NCBI RefSeq assembly: GCF_019457635.1
Contig: NZ_CP080412.1
Coordinates: forward strand, 3,534,001-3,598,000
Source of the DNA: Shewanella mangrovisoli
GTDB taxonomy: Bacteria > Pseudomonadota > Gammaproteobacteria > Enterobacterales > Shewanellaceae
Length of the DNA stretch: 64,000 nt
Reading direction: 5' to 3'
A program made the position numbers and the translations under genes. Positions 19,688 through 28,868 of this stretch are shown here, piece by piece; the first letter of the stretch is position 1, and the number at the start of each line of letters is the position of its first letter. The notes beneath the pieces were generated by a model that was not told the DNA's origin, did no database searches, and saw only the letters and a program-made list of their open reading frames with translations.

Positions 19688-21178
19688 ATGTTGACAATGA
19701 CTCATTATGTGAATGGCGAGCACACCGCCGCCAGTACAAGAAGCCAAGAGATTTTCGAACCCGCTACGGGAGAATGCCGAGGTCAGGTCTCCCTCGCGAG
19801 TCGCGACGAAGTCTCCGCCGCCATTGCTATCGCCAAATCGGCCTTCGACACTTGGTCACAGGTAACGCCCCTCAATCGTGCTCGTGTGCTATTTAAGTTT
19901 AAGGCGCTGGTCGAGCAACATATGGATGAGCTGGCGCAGCTGATTACCTTAGAGCACGGCAAAGTGCTCGATGATGCGCGGGGAGAACTCATTCGTGGTC
20001 TCGAAGTCGTCGAATTTGCCTGTGGTATCCCACACTTGCTCAAAGGGGATCATACGGAGCAGGTAGGCGGTGGCGTCGACGCTTGGTCGGTCAATCAAGC
20101 TTTAGGTGTTGTCGCAGGCATAGCGCCCTTTAACTTCCCCGTGATGGTTCCCATGTGGATGTTCCCAATCGCGATTGCCTGCGGTAACACCTTTATTATG
20201 AAACCCTCGGAGAAAGACCCAAGTGCAGTGATGCGCATTGCGGAATTACTCACGCAAGCAGGTCTCCCTGCTGGGGTATTTAACGTGGTCAATGGTGATA
20301 AAGAGGCCGTCGATACCCTGCTCAGCCATGAAGATATTCAAGCCGTTAGCTTTGTCGGTTCAACGGCAATCGCCGAGTATATCTACAGCACAGCATCCAA
20401 ACACGGTAAACGAGTACAAGCCTTAGGCGGCGCAAAAAACCATATGTTACTGATGCCGGATGCGGATTTAGATCAAGCGGTTAGTGCCCTCATGGGCGCC
20501 GCCTATGGCAGTGCGGGCGAGCGTTGCATGGCCATTTCAGTGGTATTGGCCGTAGGCGATGTAGGCGATAAGCTGGTCGATAAATTATTACCGCAAATTC
20601 AACAGTTAAAAGTGGGCAATGGCCTCACCCCTGAGATGGAAATGGGGCCGTTGATCTCCCGCCAACACCTCGCCAAAGTCACAGAATTTGTCGACGCCGG
20701 CGTTAAAGAAGGCGCGACTTTAGTGGTGGACGGTCGCCAGTTAACCGTTGCCGACCATCAGCAGGGTTACTTCTTAGGGGCCTGTTTATTCGATAACGTC
20801 ACCCCTGAGATGCGTATTTACCGCGAAGAAATCTTCGGCCCAGTGCTATCAATTGTGCGGGTAAAAGACTATGCCAGCGCACTGGCGCTTATCAACCAGC
20901 ATGAATTTGGCAATGGCACTGCCATCTTTACCCAGAGCGGTGAGGCCGCAAGACATTTTTGCCACCATGTGCAGGTGGGTATGGTAGGGGTTAACGTGCC
21001 CATCCCAGTGCCTATGGCCTTCCACTCCTTCGGTGGCTGGAAACGTTCGCTCTTTGGTCCCCTGCATATGCATGGCCCTGACGGGGTACGTTTTTATACC
21101 AAACGTAAAGCCATCACGGCGCGCTGGCCCGTAGGCAAACAGACTCAAGCTGAGTTTGTTATGCCCACCATGAAATAA
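19688..21178 (+). CDS. mmsA: CoA-acylating (methyl)malonate-semialdehyde dehydrogenase
   Basis: I start it at the ATG at 19688 with GAAAGG upstream; a TTG eight codons earlier is in frame but lacks support. The 496-residue protein has the MmsA-type segments IAPFNFPVMVPMWMFP near residue 145, KPSEKDP near 172, LGGAKNH at about 247 (the usual glutamate base is absent, as in this CoA-dependent subfamily) and C280 in SAGERCMA. It would turn malonate semialdehyde into acetyl-CoA with CoA and NAD. With the preceding aminotransferase it forms a beta-alanine route. Confidence 0.92.
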   Translation: MLTMTHYVNGEHTAASTRSQEIFEPATGECRGQVSLASRDEVSAAIAIAKSAFDTWSQVTPLNRARVLFKFKALVEQHMDELAQLITLEHGKVLDDARGELIRGLEVVEFACGIPHLLKGDHTEQVGGGVDAWSVNQALGVVAGIAPFNFPVMVPMWMFPIAIACGNTFIMKPSEKDPSAVMRIAELLTQAGLPAGVFNVVNGDKEAVDTLLSHEDIQAVSFVGSTAIAEYIYSTASKHGKRVQALGGAKNHMLLMPDADLDQAVSALMGAAYGSAGERCMAISVVLAVGDVGDKLVDKLLPQIQQLKVGNGLTPEMEMGPLISRQHLAKVTEFVDAGVKEGATLVVDGRQLTVADHQQGYFLGACLFDNVTPEMRIYREEIFGPVLSIVRVKDYASALALINQHEFGNGTAIFTQSGEAARHFCHHVQVGMVGVNVPIPVPMAFHSFGGWKRSLFGPLHMHGPDGVRFYTKRKAITARWPVGKQTQAEFVMPTMK

Positions 21179-21202
21179 CTTTCGACTGGAGCCAATATAA
21201 CA

Positions 21203-21562
21203 ATGAGCATCACGTCGATCATTCGCTTTGCTAGCGCACAGTCGCCGGTGGAAAGTTACCAAGTCGCCCCAGAAAAGCGCATCTCTGGTAATCCCACCCA
21301 GCAATTACAGAATCATTACTCTAGCCCCTGTAATCAATTCCACAGTGGAATTTGGCAAAGCGAATCAGGCGCTTGGAAAATCAACTACACTGAATACGAG
21401 TATTGCGAGATCCTCGAAGGGACCAGCGTCATCACAGATCTTGAGGGGCAGTCACAAACCTTCACTGTCGGCGACCGATTTATTATTCCTGCGGGGTTTC
21501 AAGGGGTGTGGCAAGTCGTAGAGCCCTGCCGCAAGGTTTATGTCATCTTCGAACAAAAGTGA
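21203..21562 (+). CDS. Cupin protein, DUF861 (cupin_3) type
   Basis: The 119-residue protein has the single cupin barrel of DUF861, with the central EYEYCEILEGTSVITDLEG, a GDRFIIPAGFQGVW segment and a short C-terminal strand. The pattern is shared with EutQ-like and (S)-ureidoglycine aminohydrolase-like small cupins. There is no confirmed function for this type. It begins 24 bases after mmsA on the same strand with TGGAG before the ATG, so it probably belongs to the same operon as the beta-alanine genes and may bind or sense a small intermediate. That role is inference. Confidence 0.8.
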   Translation: MSITSIIRFASAQSPVESYQVAPEKRISGNPTQQLQNHYSSPCNQFHSGIWQSESGAWKINYTEYEYCEILEGTSVITDLEGQSQTFTVGDRFIIPAGFQGVWQVVEPCRKVYVIFEQK

Positions 21563-21674
21563 GTTTCGTAGGGGTGCTTTTTACCTCGATTAACCAAGCT
21601 AAAGCGATTTAGCTTAACTCGCCATGAGGTCACAGCTACGGGGTTTCCTGGGTTGTTGTTTGGCAAAGCAACGA

Positions 21675-21715
21675 ATGTACTAGCCTGTTTTAAAAGCTAA
21701 AAGAACTTAGTACAT
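21675..21715. repeat. Inverted repeat before the TorF-type gene
   Basis: ATGTACTA (21675-21682) and TAGTACAT (21708-21715) are perfect reverse complements 25 bases apart, just upstream of the ribosome binding site of the following gene. It may fold in the leader RNA or bind a regulator. Confidence 0.4.
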
Positions 21716-21746
21716 CCGTGTCAACCAAGAAAATGGGAGAAATACC

Positions 21747-22469
21747 GTGAATAACAACCTAAATAAAAAACGGCTGGCACAAGTTGTTGGGCTCGCGCTG
21801 ACGACCAGCTTATTCTCCGGCATTGCCGCCGCAGAAGTATCGGGGGAAATTAGCGTAACCAATGATTATCGCTTCCGTGGTATCTCGCAAACCGCGGGCG
21901 ATCCTGCGGTTCAAGGCGGTGTCGATTGGAGTTTTGAGTCAGGATTTTCGGTCGGCGCCTGGGCCAGTAATGTCGACTTTGATGAGCCTGGTTATAACGG
22001 TCCAGATATCGAGTACGACTTCTATGTTGCCTACGGCGGTGACATCAATGATAACGTTAGCTACGACGTGACACTCAACCGCTATAACTATTCGGGTGAG
22101 AGTGACCTCGGCTATTTCGAAGTCACAGCTGGCGTCGAGTTTAGCGGCTTTCGCGTAGCCTATTGGTACACCAATGATTACGGTGGCAGCGATTTAGATT
22201 ATCACTACGGCGAAATCAATTACTCCTATGAGTTTGTTGAAAACTGGAACCTCGATCTGCATTACGGCTACAACGTAGGCGATGCCTTAGACGATGGTGA
22301 AGGCTTTGATAGCTATTCGGATTATTCCGTTGGCGTATCCACCGAATTTATGGGATTTGGTCTGTCGCTCGCATGGCTGGGAACCGATTTAAGTGGCGAT
22401 CAGAAAGTCTCCGACGGCGTGTGGAAAAACGACGATACCGTATTAGCAACAGTCAGCTACGCCTTCTAA
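21747..22469 (+). CDS. TorF family putative outer-membrane porin
   Basis: This 240-residue protein starts at GTG (GGGAGA upstream). It has a signal peptide ending in GIAAA near residue 29. The mature part is an alternating, aromatic- and glycine-rich beta-barrel pattern with the N-terminal SVTNDYRFRGISQT and a C-terminal aromatic (VSYAF) like other outer-membrane barrels. This is the TorF/Gcw_chp family. The function is unproven; a passive porin is likely. It follows the beta-alanine operon after about 180 bases and may be its outer-membrane entry, but it could be a separate transcription unit. Confidence 0.85.
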   Translation: MNNNLNKKRLAQVVGLALTTSLFSGIAAAEVSGEISVTNDYRFRGISQTAGDPAVQGGVDWSFESGFSVGAWASNVDFDEPGYNGPDIEYDFYVAYGGDINDNVSYDVTLNRYNYSGESDLGYFEVTAGVEFSGFRVAYWYTNDYGGSDLDYHYGEINYSYEFVENWNLDLHYGYNVGDALDDGEGFDSYSDYSVGVSTEFMGFGLSLAWLGTDLSGDQKVSDGVWKNDDTVLATVSYAF

Positions 22470-22488
22470 TTCATATCTAGCAAATAGC

Positions 22489-22515
22489 AAAAAGCCCTCT
22501 GTTGAGGGCTTTTTT
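22489..22515. terminator. Rho-independent terminator after the TorF-type gene
   Basis: AAAAGCCCTC and GAGGGCTTTT form a stem followed by TTTTTTAC on the plus strand. It sits between this gene and the convergent nagP gene and has an A run on the other side, so it may act on both. Confidence 0.9.
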
Positions 22516-22533
22516 ACATCGCGTGATAACCGA

Positions 22534-23838
22534 TTACCAGTGACGCATCTTATGGCCTTTCACGGCATAGAAGAGAATAAACAGGTAGCAAGGTAACATC
22601 ACCATATAACCGCCCTGCTGCCCCATATCAGTGGCAGAACTCGTGAGCCCCCAAAACAGTGGACCAAAAGCACCACCCGCAATCCCCATGATGAGTAATG
22701 CCGAACCAGTGCTGGTGAGCTTACCTAAACCCGACAGCGCCAGAGGCCACACCGCAGGCCAAACAATCGCATTGGCTAATCCTAAGAAGGCAATGAAGAG
22801 TAAGGTATCAGGCAAGGCCACACCGCCGAAAGGCACTAACAGCGTATTGGCAATCGCGTAGGAATTATTATCCCCGAACAGGATAGCAAGGGTCAGTAAT
22901 AGTCCAAGAATCGCCGAAATCATCAGTGCCGTAGGCTGAGAGATAAAGCGAGGGATCAGGATAATCCCTAAGGTATAACCCAGCACCATACACACCATAG
23001 TGTATGAGGTCATCACACCGTAATGTTCAACCCCCAGTGATAAAGCGAAGGTTCCGATAGTATCGCCGGCAATCACTTCAACGGCCACGTAGACAAATAG
23101 CGCGATAACGCCAAATGCGAGGTTAGGATGGGACAAGGCAGCCTTGATTTGGCCTTTATCTGTGTGCTCGGCCACTTCATCTTCATTAGATAATTCTGGC
23201 AGAGGCGATTTTTTAACAGCAAGCGCCAACACTCCAATAAAAATCGCCATACCGAGGTAAGGGAAAACCAAGCTGTTTGCCATTTCATCAATTTGCACTT
23301 GGGTTAACGTAGTGCCAATGCGGTCTTTAAAGCTATCTAAGATCAATGCGGAGAAAACTAACGGTGCAATCACCCCCGCACCTTTATTCAAAATGCCCAT
23401 CACGCTGACGCGGGCCGCGGCAGACTCTTCAGGCCCAAGGCGAACCACGTAGGGGTTTACTGCCGTTTGTAGCAGGGTTTGGCCTGTGCCCATCACTAAT
23501 TGTGCACATAAAAACAGGCCGAATATTTGGGTCTTAGCCGCAGGAATAAATAATAGGCCTGCGAGCATCATGATGCCCATCCCCAGTGCCATACCATTTT
23601 TATAACCGACTTTACGGATAACCCACGCCGAGGGCAGCGCGGTAAAGGTCACCGCAATATAAAAGGAGAACAGGATTAGTGAGGCTTGGAAGGGATTGAG
23701 TTGCAAAATTTGTTTTAAATAGGGCATCAAAGATCCATTCAACCAAGTTGCGAATCCAAGGATGAAAAAGAGTGCTGCCACTATCGCCATGGGGAGAAAA
23801 CTGCTTTTCTGCTGGCTTTTATCGAGTGTCATTTCCAT
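22534..23838 (-). CDS. nagP: N-acetylglucosamine MFS transporter
   Basis: The 434-residue protein is a polytopic major facilitator with about 12 hydrophobic segments and the FucP-like sugar:H+ symporter pattern. The N-terminus has FLPMAIVAALFFILGFATWL, then NPFQASLILFSFY. A central cytoplasmic loop near residues 215-235 is charged (SNEDEVAEHTDKG). In Shewanella this protein imports GlcNAc across the inner membrane. The ATG at 23838 is the best start. A NagR site lies about 155 bases upstream (23993-24010). It is monocistronic and does not share an operon with nagK. Confidence 0.92.
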   Translation of the reverse strand: MEMTLDKSQQKSSFLPMAIVAALFFILGFATWLNGSLMPYLKQILQLNPFQASLILFSFYIAVTFTALPSAWVIRKVGYKNGMALGMGIMMLAGLLFIPAAKTQIFGLFLCAQLVMGTGQTLLQTAVNPYVVRLGPEESAAARVSVMGILNKGAGVIAPLVFSALILDSFKDRIGTTLTQVQIDEMANSLVFPYLGMAIFIGVLALAVKKSPLPELSNEDEVAEHTDKGQIKAALSHPNLAFGVIALFVYVAVEVIAGDTIGTFALSLGVEHYGVMTSYTMVCMVLGYTLGIILIPRFISQPTALMISAILGLLLTLAILFGDNNSYAIANTLLVPFGGVALPDTLLFIAFLGLANAIVWPAVWPLALSGLGKLTSTGSALLIMGIAGGAFGPLFWGLTSSATDMGQQGGYMVMLPCYLFILFYAVKGHKMRHW

Positions 23839-23992
23839 AAACCTGCTTCTTATAGTAATTAATTTTTAAGGTGATGGCGGGACAAAAAACCGCTGAGTAT
23901 TCCGCACATCCGTATCGCAACTCGTCTGCAATGGCTAATGTTATCATCCAAACGCACCATTGTTTCAGTGATGTTAAAACAAACAACACAAA

Positions 23993-24010
23993 AAGACAAC
24001 GCTGTCATTT
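23993..24010. promoter_or_regulatory. NagR operator upstream of nagP
   Basis: AAGACAACGCTGTCATTT matches the TGACAACGCTGTCA palindrome repeated across this locus, with one change in the left arm. Confidence 0.85.
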
Positions 24011-24114
24011 GCGATTTAGCCCGCAAAATGGCCCTATTTGCCCCAGAATGAGCCATAAACACTCAGTTAACTGCTGATTTACAACCAAAGATGCTCTGCG
24101 CCCTTTGGTTGCTA

Positions 24115-24152
24115 AAAATAAAAAAGCCACAGAGGTGGTGAGTCTGTGGCTT
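24115..24152 (-). terminator. Terminator after nagX
   Basis: AAGCCACAGA and TCTGTGGCTT form a 10-bp stem, and minus-strand reading continues into TTTTTATTTTT. It ends the nagK-nagB-nagA-nagX operon. Confidence 0.87.
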
Positions 24153-24174
24153 GAGGGAAAATCAGATATCGACG

Positions 24175-25362
24175 TTAGATCCGCACAAAAATGTTGCGAC
24201 GATACATCCAGTACAGCACTAACCATTGAACGGTGAGCAAACCAATCACGGCTCCTAAGGGCTGAGCATTTTCTGGCAATGCCGCGATAACGCCACCGAA
24301 CACACTCTGGGCGATATACTTCCAATCCACTATGCTGGAGGCCAGATAAATAATGATGGCGTTAGTGCCTATCACCACAAAAATAAAGGCGAGCTTTTGC
24401 CATTTCAGCACATCCACAAGTGCATAAAACAGCGCTAACAGCAGCATGCTCCAACCGCTAGTGACCAACACAAAAGAGCAGGTCCACAGCTCTTTATTGA
24501 CGGGAATAACCCCATCCAGCAACCAGCCTAGGGCCAAACAAACACCACCGGCAACGCTCAATAGGCCAACCTTAGCCCACTCCCCTTTAGGATGGGATTT
24601 CACAATAAAGTGGCCGACAAATACACCTGCTAAGGTGTTGACTACGGCAGGCAGTGTCGATAACACGCCTTCAGGATCGGGCGTTCGTCCTTGATAACTC
24701 ACACCCGGCAATAACAGGCTGTCGACATAAGCATTGATTGATTCTGTGGGTGATAACACTCCAGCCTGTCCACCAGGAAACGGCAACCAGAGTTGCACCG
24801 CGCCATAAGCCACTAATATGCCCAAGGCCACCAGCACTTGGGTCCGTAAACTGGTATGCCAGACCAGCAAGGCGGCAAAAAACCACGCAAAGGCGATTCT
24901 ACCTAATACACTGGCATAACGGACTTTTTCAGGATCGGCAGGCGCCCCGGTTCCCCAACCATGGTTATAAAGAATCCCAAGCAATAACAGAAGAAACAGT
25001 CGCTTTATTCCGTGGCGATACACAGGCATGCGCTCCTGCATCGGCAGTTTATCTAAGCGTTTTGGCGATAATCCTAGGGCAACACCGGAGAGGAAAATAA
25101 ACAGCGGAAAAATCAAATCATAGAAGCGAAACCCATTCCACTCACTATGGTGCATTTGGGTATCACCCCATTGCCAACCCGCCCAGCCCGTCAAGATAAG
25201 CAAGGCGCCAAATAGGGCTTCGCCACCTAGAATCCAAAACATATCGAAGCCACGCAGGGCATCGAGGGACATCAACCGCGGTTTTGACTGACGCTTTTTC
25301 GCGGCAGCCTCCTGAGCATTCACGCCCGTATTGGCGACAGTTCCCGGCGCAGTCGTACTCAT
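24175..25362 (-). CDS. nagX: NagX, DUF5009-type membrane protein of GlcNAc catabolism
   Basis: I start at the second ATG (25362), which has AAGGA upstream; the first ATG five codons earlier has none. The 395-residue protein has a soluble N-terminus, then LDALRGFDMFWILGGEALF near residue 35 and many membrane segments ending in a short basic tail. This is the heparan-alpha-glucosaminide N-acetyltransferase-like family. NagX is conserved in bacterial nag loci and its transport or acetylation role is not settled. It is the last gene of the nagK-nagB-nagA-nagX operon. Confidence 0.88.
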   Translation of the reverse strand: MSTTAPGTVANTGVNAQEAAAKKRQSKPRLMSLDALRGFDMFWILGGEALFGALLILTGWAGWQWGDTQMHHSEWNGFRFYDLIFPLFIFLSGVALGLSPKRLDKLPMQERMPVYRHGIKRLFLLLLLGILYNHGWGTGAPADPEKVRYASVLGRIAFAWFFAALLVWHTSLRTQVLVALGILVAYGAVQLWLPFPGGQAGVLSPTESINAYVDSLLLPGVSYQGRTPDPEGVLSTLPAVVNTLAGVFVGHFIVKSHPKGEWAKVGLLSVAGGVCLALGWLLDGVIPVNKELWTCSFVLVTSGWSMLLLALFYALVDVLKWQKLAFIFVVIGTNAIIIYLASSIVDWKYIAQSVFGGVIAALPENAQPLGAVIGLLTVQWLVLYWMYRRNIFVRI

Positions 25363-25500
25363 ACCATTATCCTTCATTATTGTTATTTAAATTATTTTAT
25401 AACTTTTGAGCAAAATGCAGACTGTACAATAAAAAAACTTAGCCCCTGTCATCAAAATACGACAAGGGCCAAGGTTAACGCTTTACTGACTCAACCCACA

Positions 25501-26637
25501 CTAAGGGCGAACATAAACCGCATTTCCAGCAATGTAGTTGGCCAGCACTTTGTGTTGATTATCTAGCAGCACTAAATCGGCACGCAGCCCTACGGCTAAT
25601 CGACCAACGCTTTCGGCAATGCCAAGGAACTCTGCAGGATACAAAGACGCCATTCTCAAGGCCTCACCGAGCGGTAAACCGAGCATCTTCACACTGTTCT
25701 CAACTGCGGTCGCCATGTCTAACACACAGCCTGCCAGTTCACCCGTCACCGCATTTAATCTATCGCCGACACGCAGTACCTGAGTACCAAACAGCTCAAA
25801 ACTGGTTTCATCATCCATGCCTACTGGCGGCATAGCATCGGTCACCAACATCACTTTGCCACGGGGTTTAGCGCGCAGGGCAACTCTTGCGGCAGCTGGA
25901 TGCACATGGTGGCCATCGACAATCAAACCACACCAAGCGGTTTCGCTCTCAATTGCCGCACCCACCACGCCAGGTTCACGGGAACCTAAGGGTGACATGG
26001 CGTTGTAGAGGTGAGTGAAGCCCGTCGCCCCCGCCGCTAATGCTGCGACAACGGTATCGTAGTCCGCATTAGAGTGACCTAAACACACTTTAACGCCCGA
26101 CTCCACCAACTGGCGGATCACCTCAGGCGAGACATTTTCAGGCGCTAAGGTCACTACTCGAATACCTAAATCCTGACGGCAAAAAATCGCCAGTTCAGCC
26201 TCGGTGATCTCACGGATAAAACCTTGTGGATGCACGCCTTTTTTAGGTACCGAAAGATGCGGGCCTTCAAAATGTACGCCTAATACGCCTGCACTCTTTT
26301 GCGCGACCGCACTGGCAACCGCATCGGCAGCCTTGGCCATCACCAGCACATCATCAGTGATAAGCGTGGGTAAAAAGCCTGTGGTACCAAAGCGAGCATG
26401 CGCCTTGCCTATGGTTTCAATGCAAGCGACCGTTGGGCTGCTATTGAATAACGCGCCGCCACCGCCGTTAACTTGCACATCGATAAAACCTGGCACTAGG
26501 GTGCCTGGGTAGCGAATTTCCTTAGCACCCGATGCGGTGTCTAAGCAGGCTATCAGACCATCTTCAATGGTGACAGGCATATCCCGATGGAAGGCTTCAC
26601 CATCAAACAGTTGCTCGGCAATTAAGGTGAATTTCAT
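25501..26637 (-). CDS. nagA: N-acetylglucosamine-6-phosphate deacetylase
   Basis: This 378-residue enzyme removes acetate from GlcNAc-6-phosphate to give glucosamine-6-phosphate. The metal site is seen in HFEGPHLS near residue 124, CLGHSNADYDT near residue 190, GFTHLYNAMSPLGSREPG near 206 and the catalytic Asp in LVTDAMPPVG near residue 270. Start ATG has AAGAGG upstream. It stands after nagB in the operon and before nagX. Confidence 0.95.
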   Translation of the reverse strand: MKFTLIAEQLFDGEAFHRDMPVTIEDGLIACLDTASGAKEIRYPGTLVPGFIDVQVNGGGGALFNSSPTVACIETIGKAHARFGTTGFLPTLITDDVLVMAKAADAVASAVAQKSAGVLGVHFEGPHLSVPKKGVHPQGFIREITEAELAIFCRQDLGIRVVTLAPENVSPEVIRQLVESGVKVCLGHSNADYDTVVAALAAGATGFTHLYNAMSPLGSREPGVVGAAIESETAWCGLIVDGHHVHPAAARVALRAKPRGKVMLVTDAMPPVGMDDETSFELFGTQVLRVGDRLNAVTGELAGCVLDMATAVENSVKMLGLPLGEALRMASLYPAEFLGIAESVGRLAVGLRADLVLLDNQHKVLANYIAGNAVYVRP

Positions 26638-26679
26638 CCCAAACCTCTTTTCAAATTAACGCGGCACAACGGCCATCCA

Positions 26680-27678
26680 TTACAGCGTTTGAGTGACTTT
26701 TTTCAGCCCAGCGGGTTGGTCAGGGTCAATACCACGGGCAATCGCGACTGCGGCCACGTCGATATAAAAACGTTGTAGTAAGGCTAACGGCGCAACACGT
26801 GGGTGAATATCCGTCGACGTTTGATTTAAATGCACTAAATCGGCGCCACGTTGGCTCACATTTTCAATCTGTTCGATATGGCTAGCGTAGGATTCATCGC
26901 CAATGCAGACATCCACAATCGTGAGTTTTTTCTCCACTAAGGTCACAGGACCATGGAGGAACTCAGCACTACTAAAGGCTTCAGCATGGATAGAACACAC
27001 TTCTTTTAACTTAAGTGCGATTTCCTTAGACACGGCATAACCTAAACCACGGCCTAGGACGACTAAGTTTTTCACGTTTTCAACCGATGCTGGAGTCAAT
27101 TGCGGCTCCGCATCCACCGCAGTTTGCAGTGCTTGAGGTAACGAGTTAACAGCAGCGGCGAGGGATTCGCTCTGCGTCCACGCCGAGGCTAATTGTAAAA
27201 TCGCCGACAGGGTTGCAAGGTAGCTCTTAGTTGCGGCAACGGCTTTCTCTTCGCCTGCACGTAGTGGCACTACCACATCGACGATATCCTTGATTGGCGC
27301 AGTTTCATCGTTCACTAACGCCACACAAAACGCGCCTGCGTTTTTCGCCATACGCGCTTGGGCTAAAATATCAGGGCTGCGGCCAGATTGCGAAATCACA
27401 ATCACTAATCCGCCTTCTAACTTCAAGGTTTTACCGTAAACACTGGCCACAGATGGCGCGGCAGCAAAGGTCGGTACACCCGCTTCGATTTCAAAAAGAT
27501 ATTTAGCAAATACACCCGCATGGTCCGATGAACCACGGCCCACAATCATCACAAAACGGGGATCGAAAGCACGCAGTTTTTCACCTAACTGCTGCATTAA
27601 ATCGGCGTTAGCGGCTAACTGACCCGCAATCTTCTGCGGCGCGGTGCGAGCTTCTTGCTCCATAATAGTGTTTGTCAT
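26680..27678 (-). CDS. nagB: Glucosamine-6-phosphate deaminase, NagB-II (SIS) type
   Basis: I start at the ATG at 27678 (TAAGGT upstream), giving 332 residues. Two SIS domains are visible: GRGSSDHAGVFAKYLFE near residue 47 and VISQSGRSPDILAQ near 93, and in the second half VLGRGLGYAVSKEIALK and a sugar-binding segment with SSAEFLHGP. These are the features of the NagB-II enzyme, unrelated to the classic NagB. It converts glucosamine-6-phosphate to fructose-6-phosphate and ammonia. It lies between nagK and nagA in one operon. It lacks the N-terminal glutaminase of GlmS. Confidence 0.92.
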   Translation of the reverse strand: MTNTIMEQEARTAPQKIAGQLAANADLMQQLGEKLRAFDPRFVMIVGRGSSDHAGVFAKYLFEIEAGVPTFAAAPSVASVYGKTLKLEGGLVIVISQSGRSPDILAQARMAKNAGAFCVALVNDETAPIKDIVDVVVPLRAGEEKAVAATKSYLATLSAILQLASAWTQSESLAAAVNSLPQALQTAVDAEPQLTPASVENVKNLVVLGRGLGYAVSKEIALKLKEVCSIHAEAFSSAEFLHGPVTLVEKKLTIVDVCIGDESYASHIEQIENVSQRGADLVHLNQTSTDIHPRVAPLALLQRFYIDVAAVAIARGIDPDQPAGLKKVTQTL

Positions 27679-27736
27679 GTTATTTACCTTACAAATCAAT
27701 ACGGGTATTGCTTTAGCACTGATGCGCTAAAACGGC

Positions 27737-28645
27737 TTATTCATTAATGTTGACTGAGTTAAATTGCTGCTGAGCGAAGTACATGGCCCCCAATTCTGGC
27801 GGTGCTAAGGTTTCAGAAATCTTGGCCACAACATCGCTGCCAAGCCATGCCTGTAGCGGTTCGGCAAGGCCGCCGATCATAGAGAAACGCACCGGATTGA
27901 GGCTAAACAACTTGCGTGCCATTTCACTGATGTAATCGGCTCCTTCCTGCACAATCCCGCGAGCGACTTCATCACCGGCGTTGGCGCAATCGAGTACACT
28001 TCTGGCTAATTCGGCATAGCAACTCGAAGACTTACCGGCGAGATGCTCGACGATGCCCAAGGCATCACTTACCCCAAAATGGTTTAACAGCATTTTGGTT
28101 AAAGCAGTCGGCGCGGCAAAGCCATCGAGGGCGAGTAACACATGCTCGGCGGCTTTTAAGCCAAGCCAAGCACCACTGCCCTTATCGCCCAGCGCAAAAC
28201 CGTGACCACCGATGCTTAAGCTGTCATCACCTACATGGGCATAACCGCAAGAACCTGTGCCCGTAATGATCACCGCCCCATCCGCGCCACGGTGGGCACC
28301 GATACAAGCGGTATGAAGATCCGTAGTGACATACATGGCGGCAAACGGATGCTGCCAGCTGATCACATCCTGATACAGGCGCGGCACATTGACTCCAGCC
28401 AGTCCTAAGCCCGCGACGAGTAAATGGCTATCGGTCTCGTTCATTCCCGCATCCAGCAGAGCTTGGCGAGTCGATGCTTCAATAGATGCAAATGTTTGTG
28501 CAAGACCATGCAGCGGATTAGCGCGCCCAGCAACACCTGTCCCTAAAACGGTACCGTCCGCAGTATAGATAGTGGCTCGGCACTTACTGCCGCCCCCATC
28601 AACACCGATAAACAGTTGTTGATCTTTTGTCTGGACTAACCCCAT
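27737..28645 (-). CDS. nagK: N-acetylglucosamine kinase (BadF/BcrA ATPase family)
   Basis: The start is taken as the ATG at 28645, because AAGAGG sits just before it, inside a longer frame that begins at 28660. The 302-residue kinase has the phosphate-1 motif FIGVDGGGSKCRATIYT and the later VIITGTGSCGYA and GDKGSGAWLG motifs of the BadF/BadG/BcrA/BcrD ATPase family. It phosphorylates GlcNAc coming through NagP. It is the first gene of nagK-nagB-nagA-nagX, and the NagR site at 28741 lies about 95 bases upstream. Confidence 0.93.
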   Translation of the reverse strand: MGLVQTKDQQLFIGVDGGGSKCRATIYTADGTVLGTGVAGRANPLHGLAQTFASIEASTRQALLDAGMNETDSHLLVAGLGLAGVNVPRLYQDVISWQHPFAAMYVTTDLHTACIGAHRGADGAVIITGTGSCGYAHVGDDSLSIGGHGFALGDKGSGAWLGLKAAEHVLLALDGFAAPTALTKMLLNHFGVSDALGIVEHLAGKSSSCYAELARSVLDCANAGDEVARGIVQEGADYISEMARKLFSLNPVRFSMIGGLAEPLQAWLGSDVVAKISETLAPPELGAMYFAQQQFNSVNINE

Positions 28646-28740
28646 GACACCCCTCTTCATCTCTTAGTGCAGCGCTACCGTTGCTTATACTTATGCCGTT
28701 AAAACGACACTCAACTTTAGTTAACTCAATGTTACAGCAA

Positions 28741-28760
28741 AAATGACAGCGTTGTCATTT
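28741..28760. promoter_or_regulatory. NagR operator upstream of nagK
   Basis: AAATGACAGCGTTGTCATTT is a palindrome except for its two central base pairs. It is close to the site before nagP and the other nag sites. Confidence 0.9.
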
Positions 28761-28820
28761 ACTTTTTGAAGCAATTTCTAATCAAATGTCAGACGGAAGA
28801 AATGGCTGAAAGTGAAAAAG

Positions 28821-28853
28821 AAAAAGGCTGTATTTTTAATTTAAAATACAGCC
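28821..28853 (-). terminator. Terminator after hex
   Basis: GGCTGTATTTT and AAAATACAGCC form an 11-bp stem; the minus-strand continuation is TTTTTCTTTTTC. It ends the operon of binding protein, chemoreceptor and hex. Confidence 0.85.
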
Positions 28854-28868
28854 AGATATAACTTTTTA

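Larger units (their letters stand above)
23839..24174. other. 336-base region between nagP and nagX
   Basis: It contains the nagP promoter with a NagR palindrome at 23993-24010, a 9-bp hairpin (CAACCAAAG 24082-24090 with CTTTGGTTG 24103-24111) and the terminator after nagX (24115-24152). No gene is seen. Confidence 0.75.

Noticed and set aside
16519..21178. Possible frameshift in one of the two aldehyde dehydrogenase genes
   Set aside because: Both frames run through the full family length with intact catalytic cysteines, so no break is present.
24005..24325. Minus-strand frame between nagP and nagX
   Set aside because: It overlaps the nagX 3' end in another frame and crosses the terminator and NagR-linked region; no recognisable protein.
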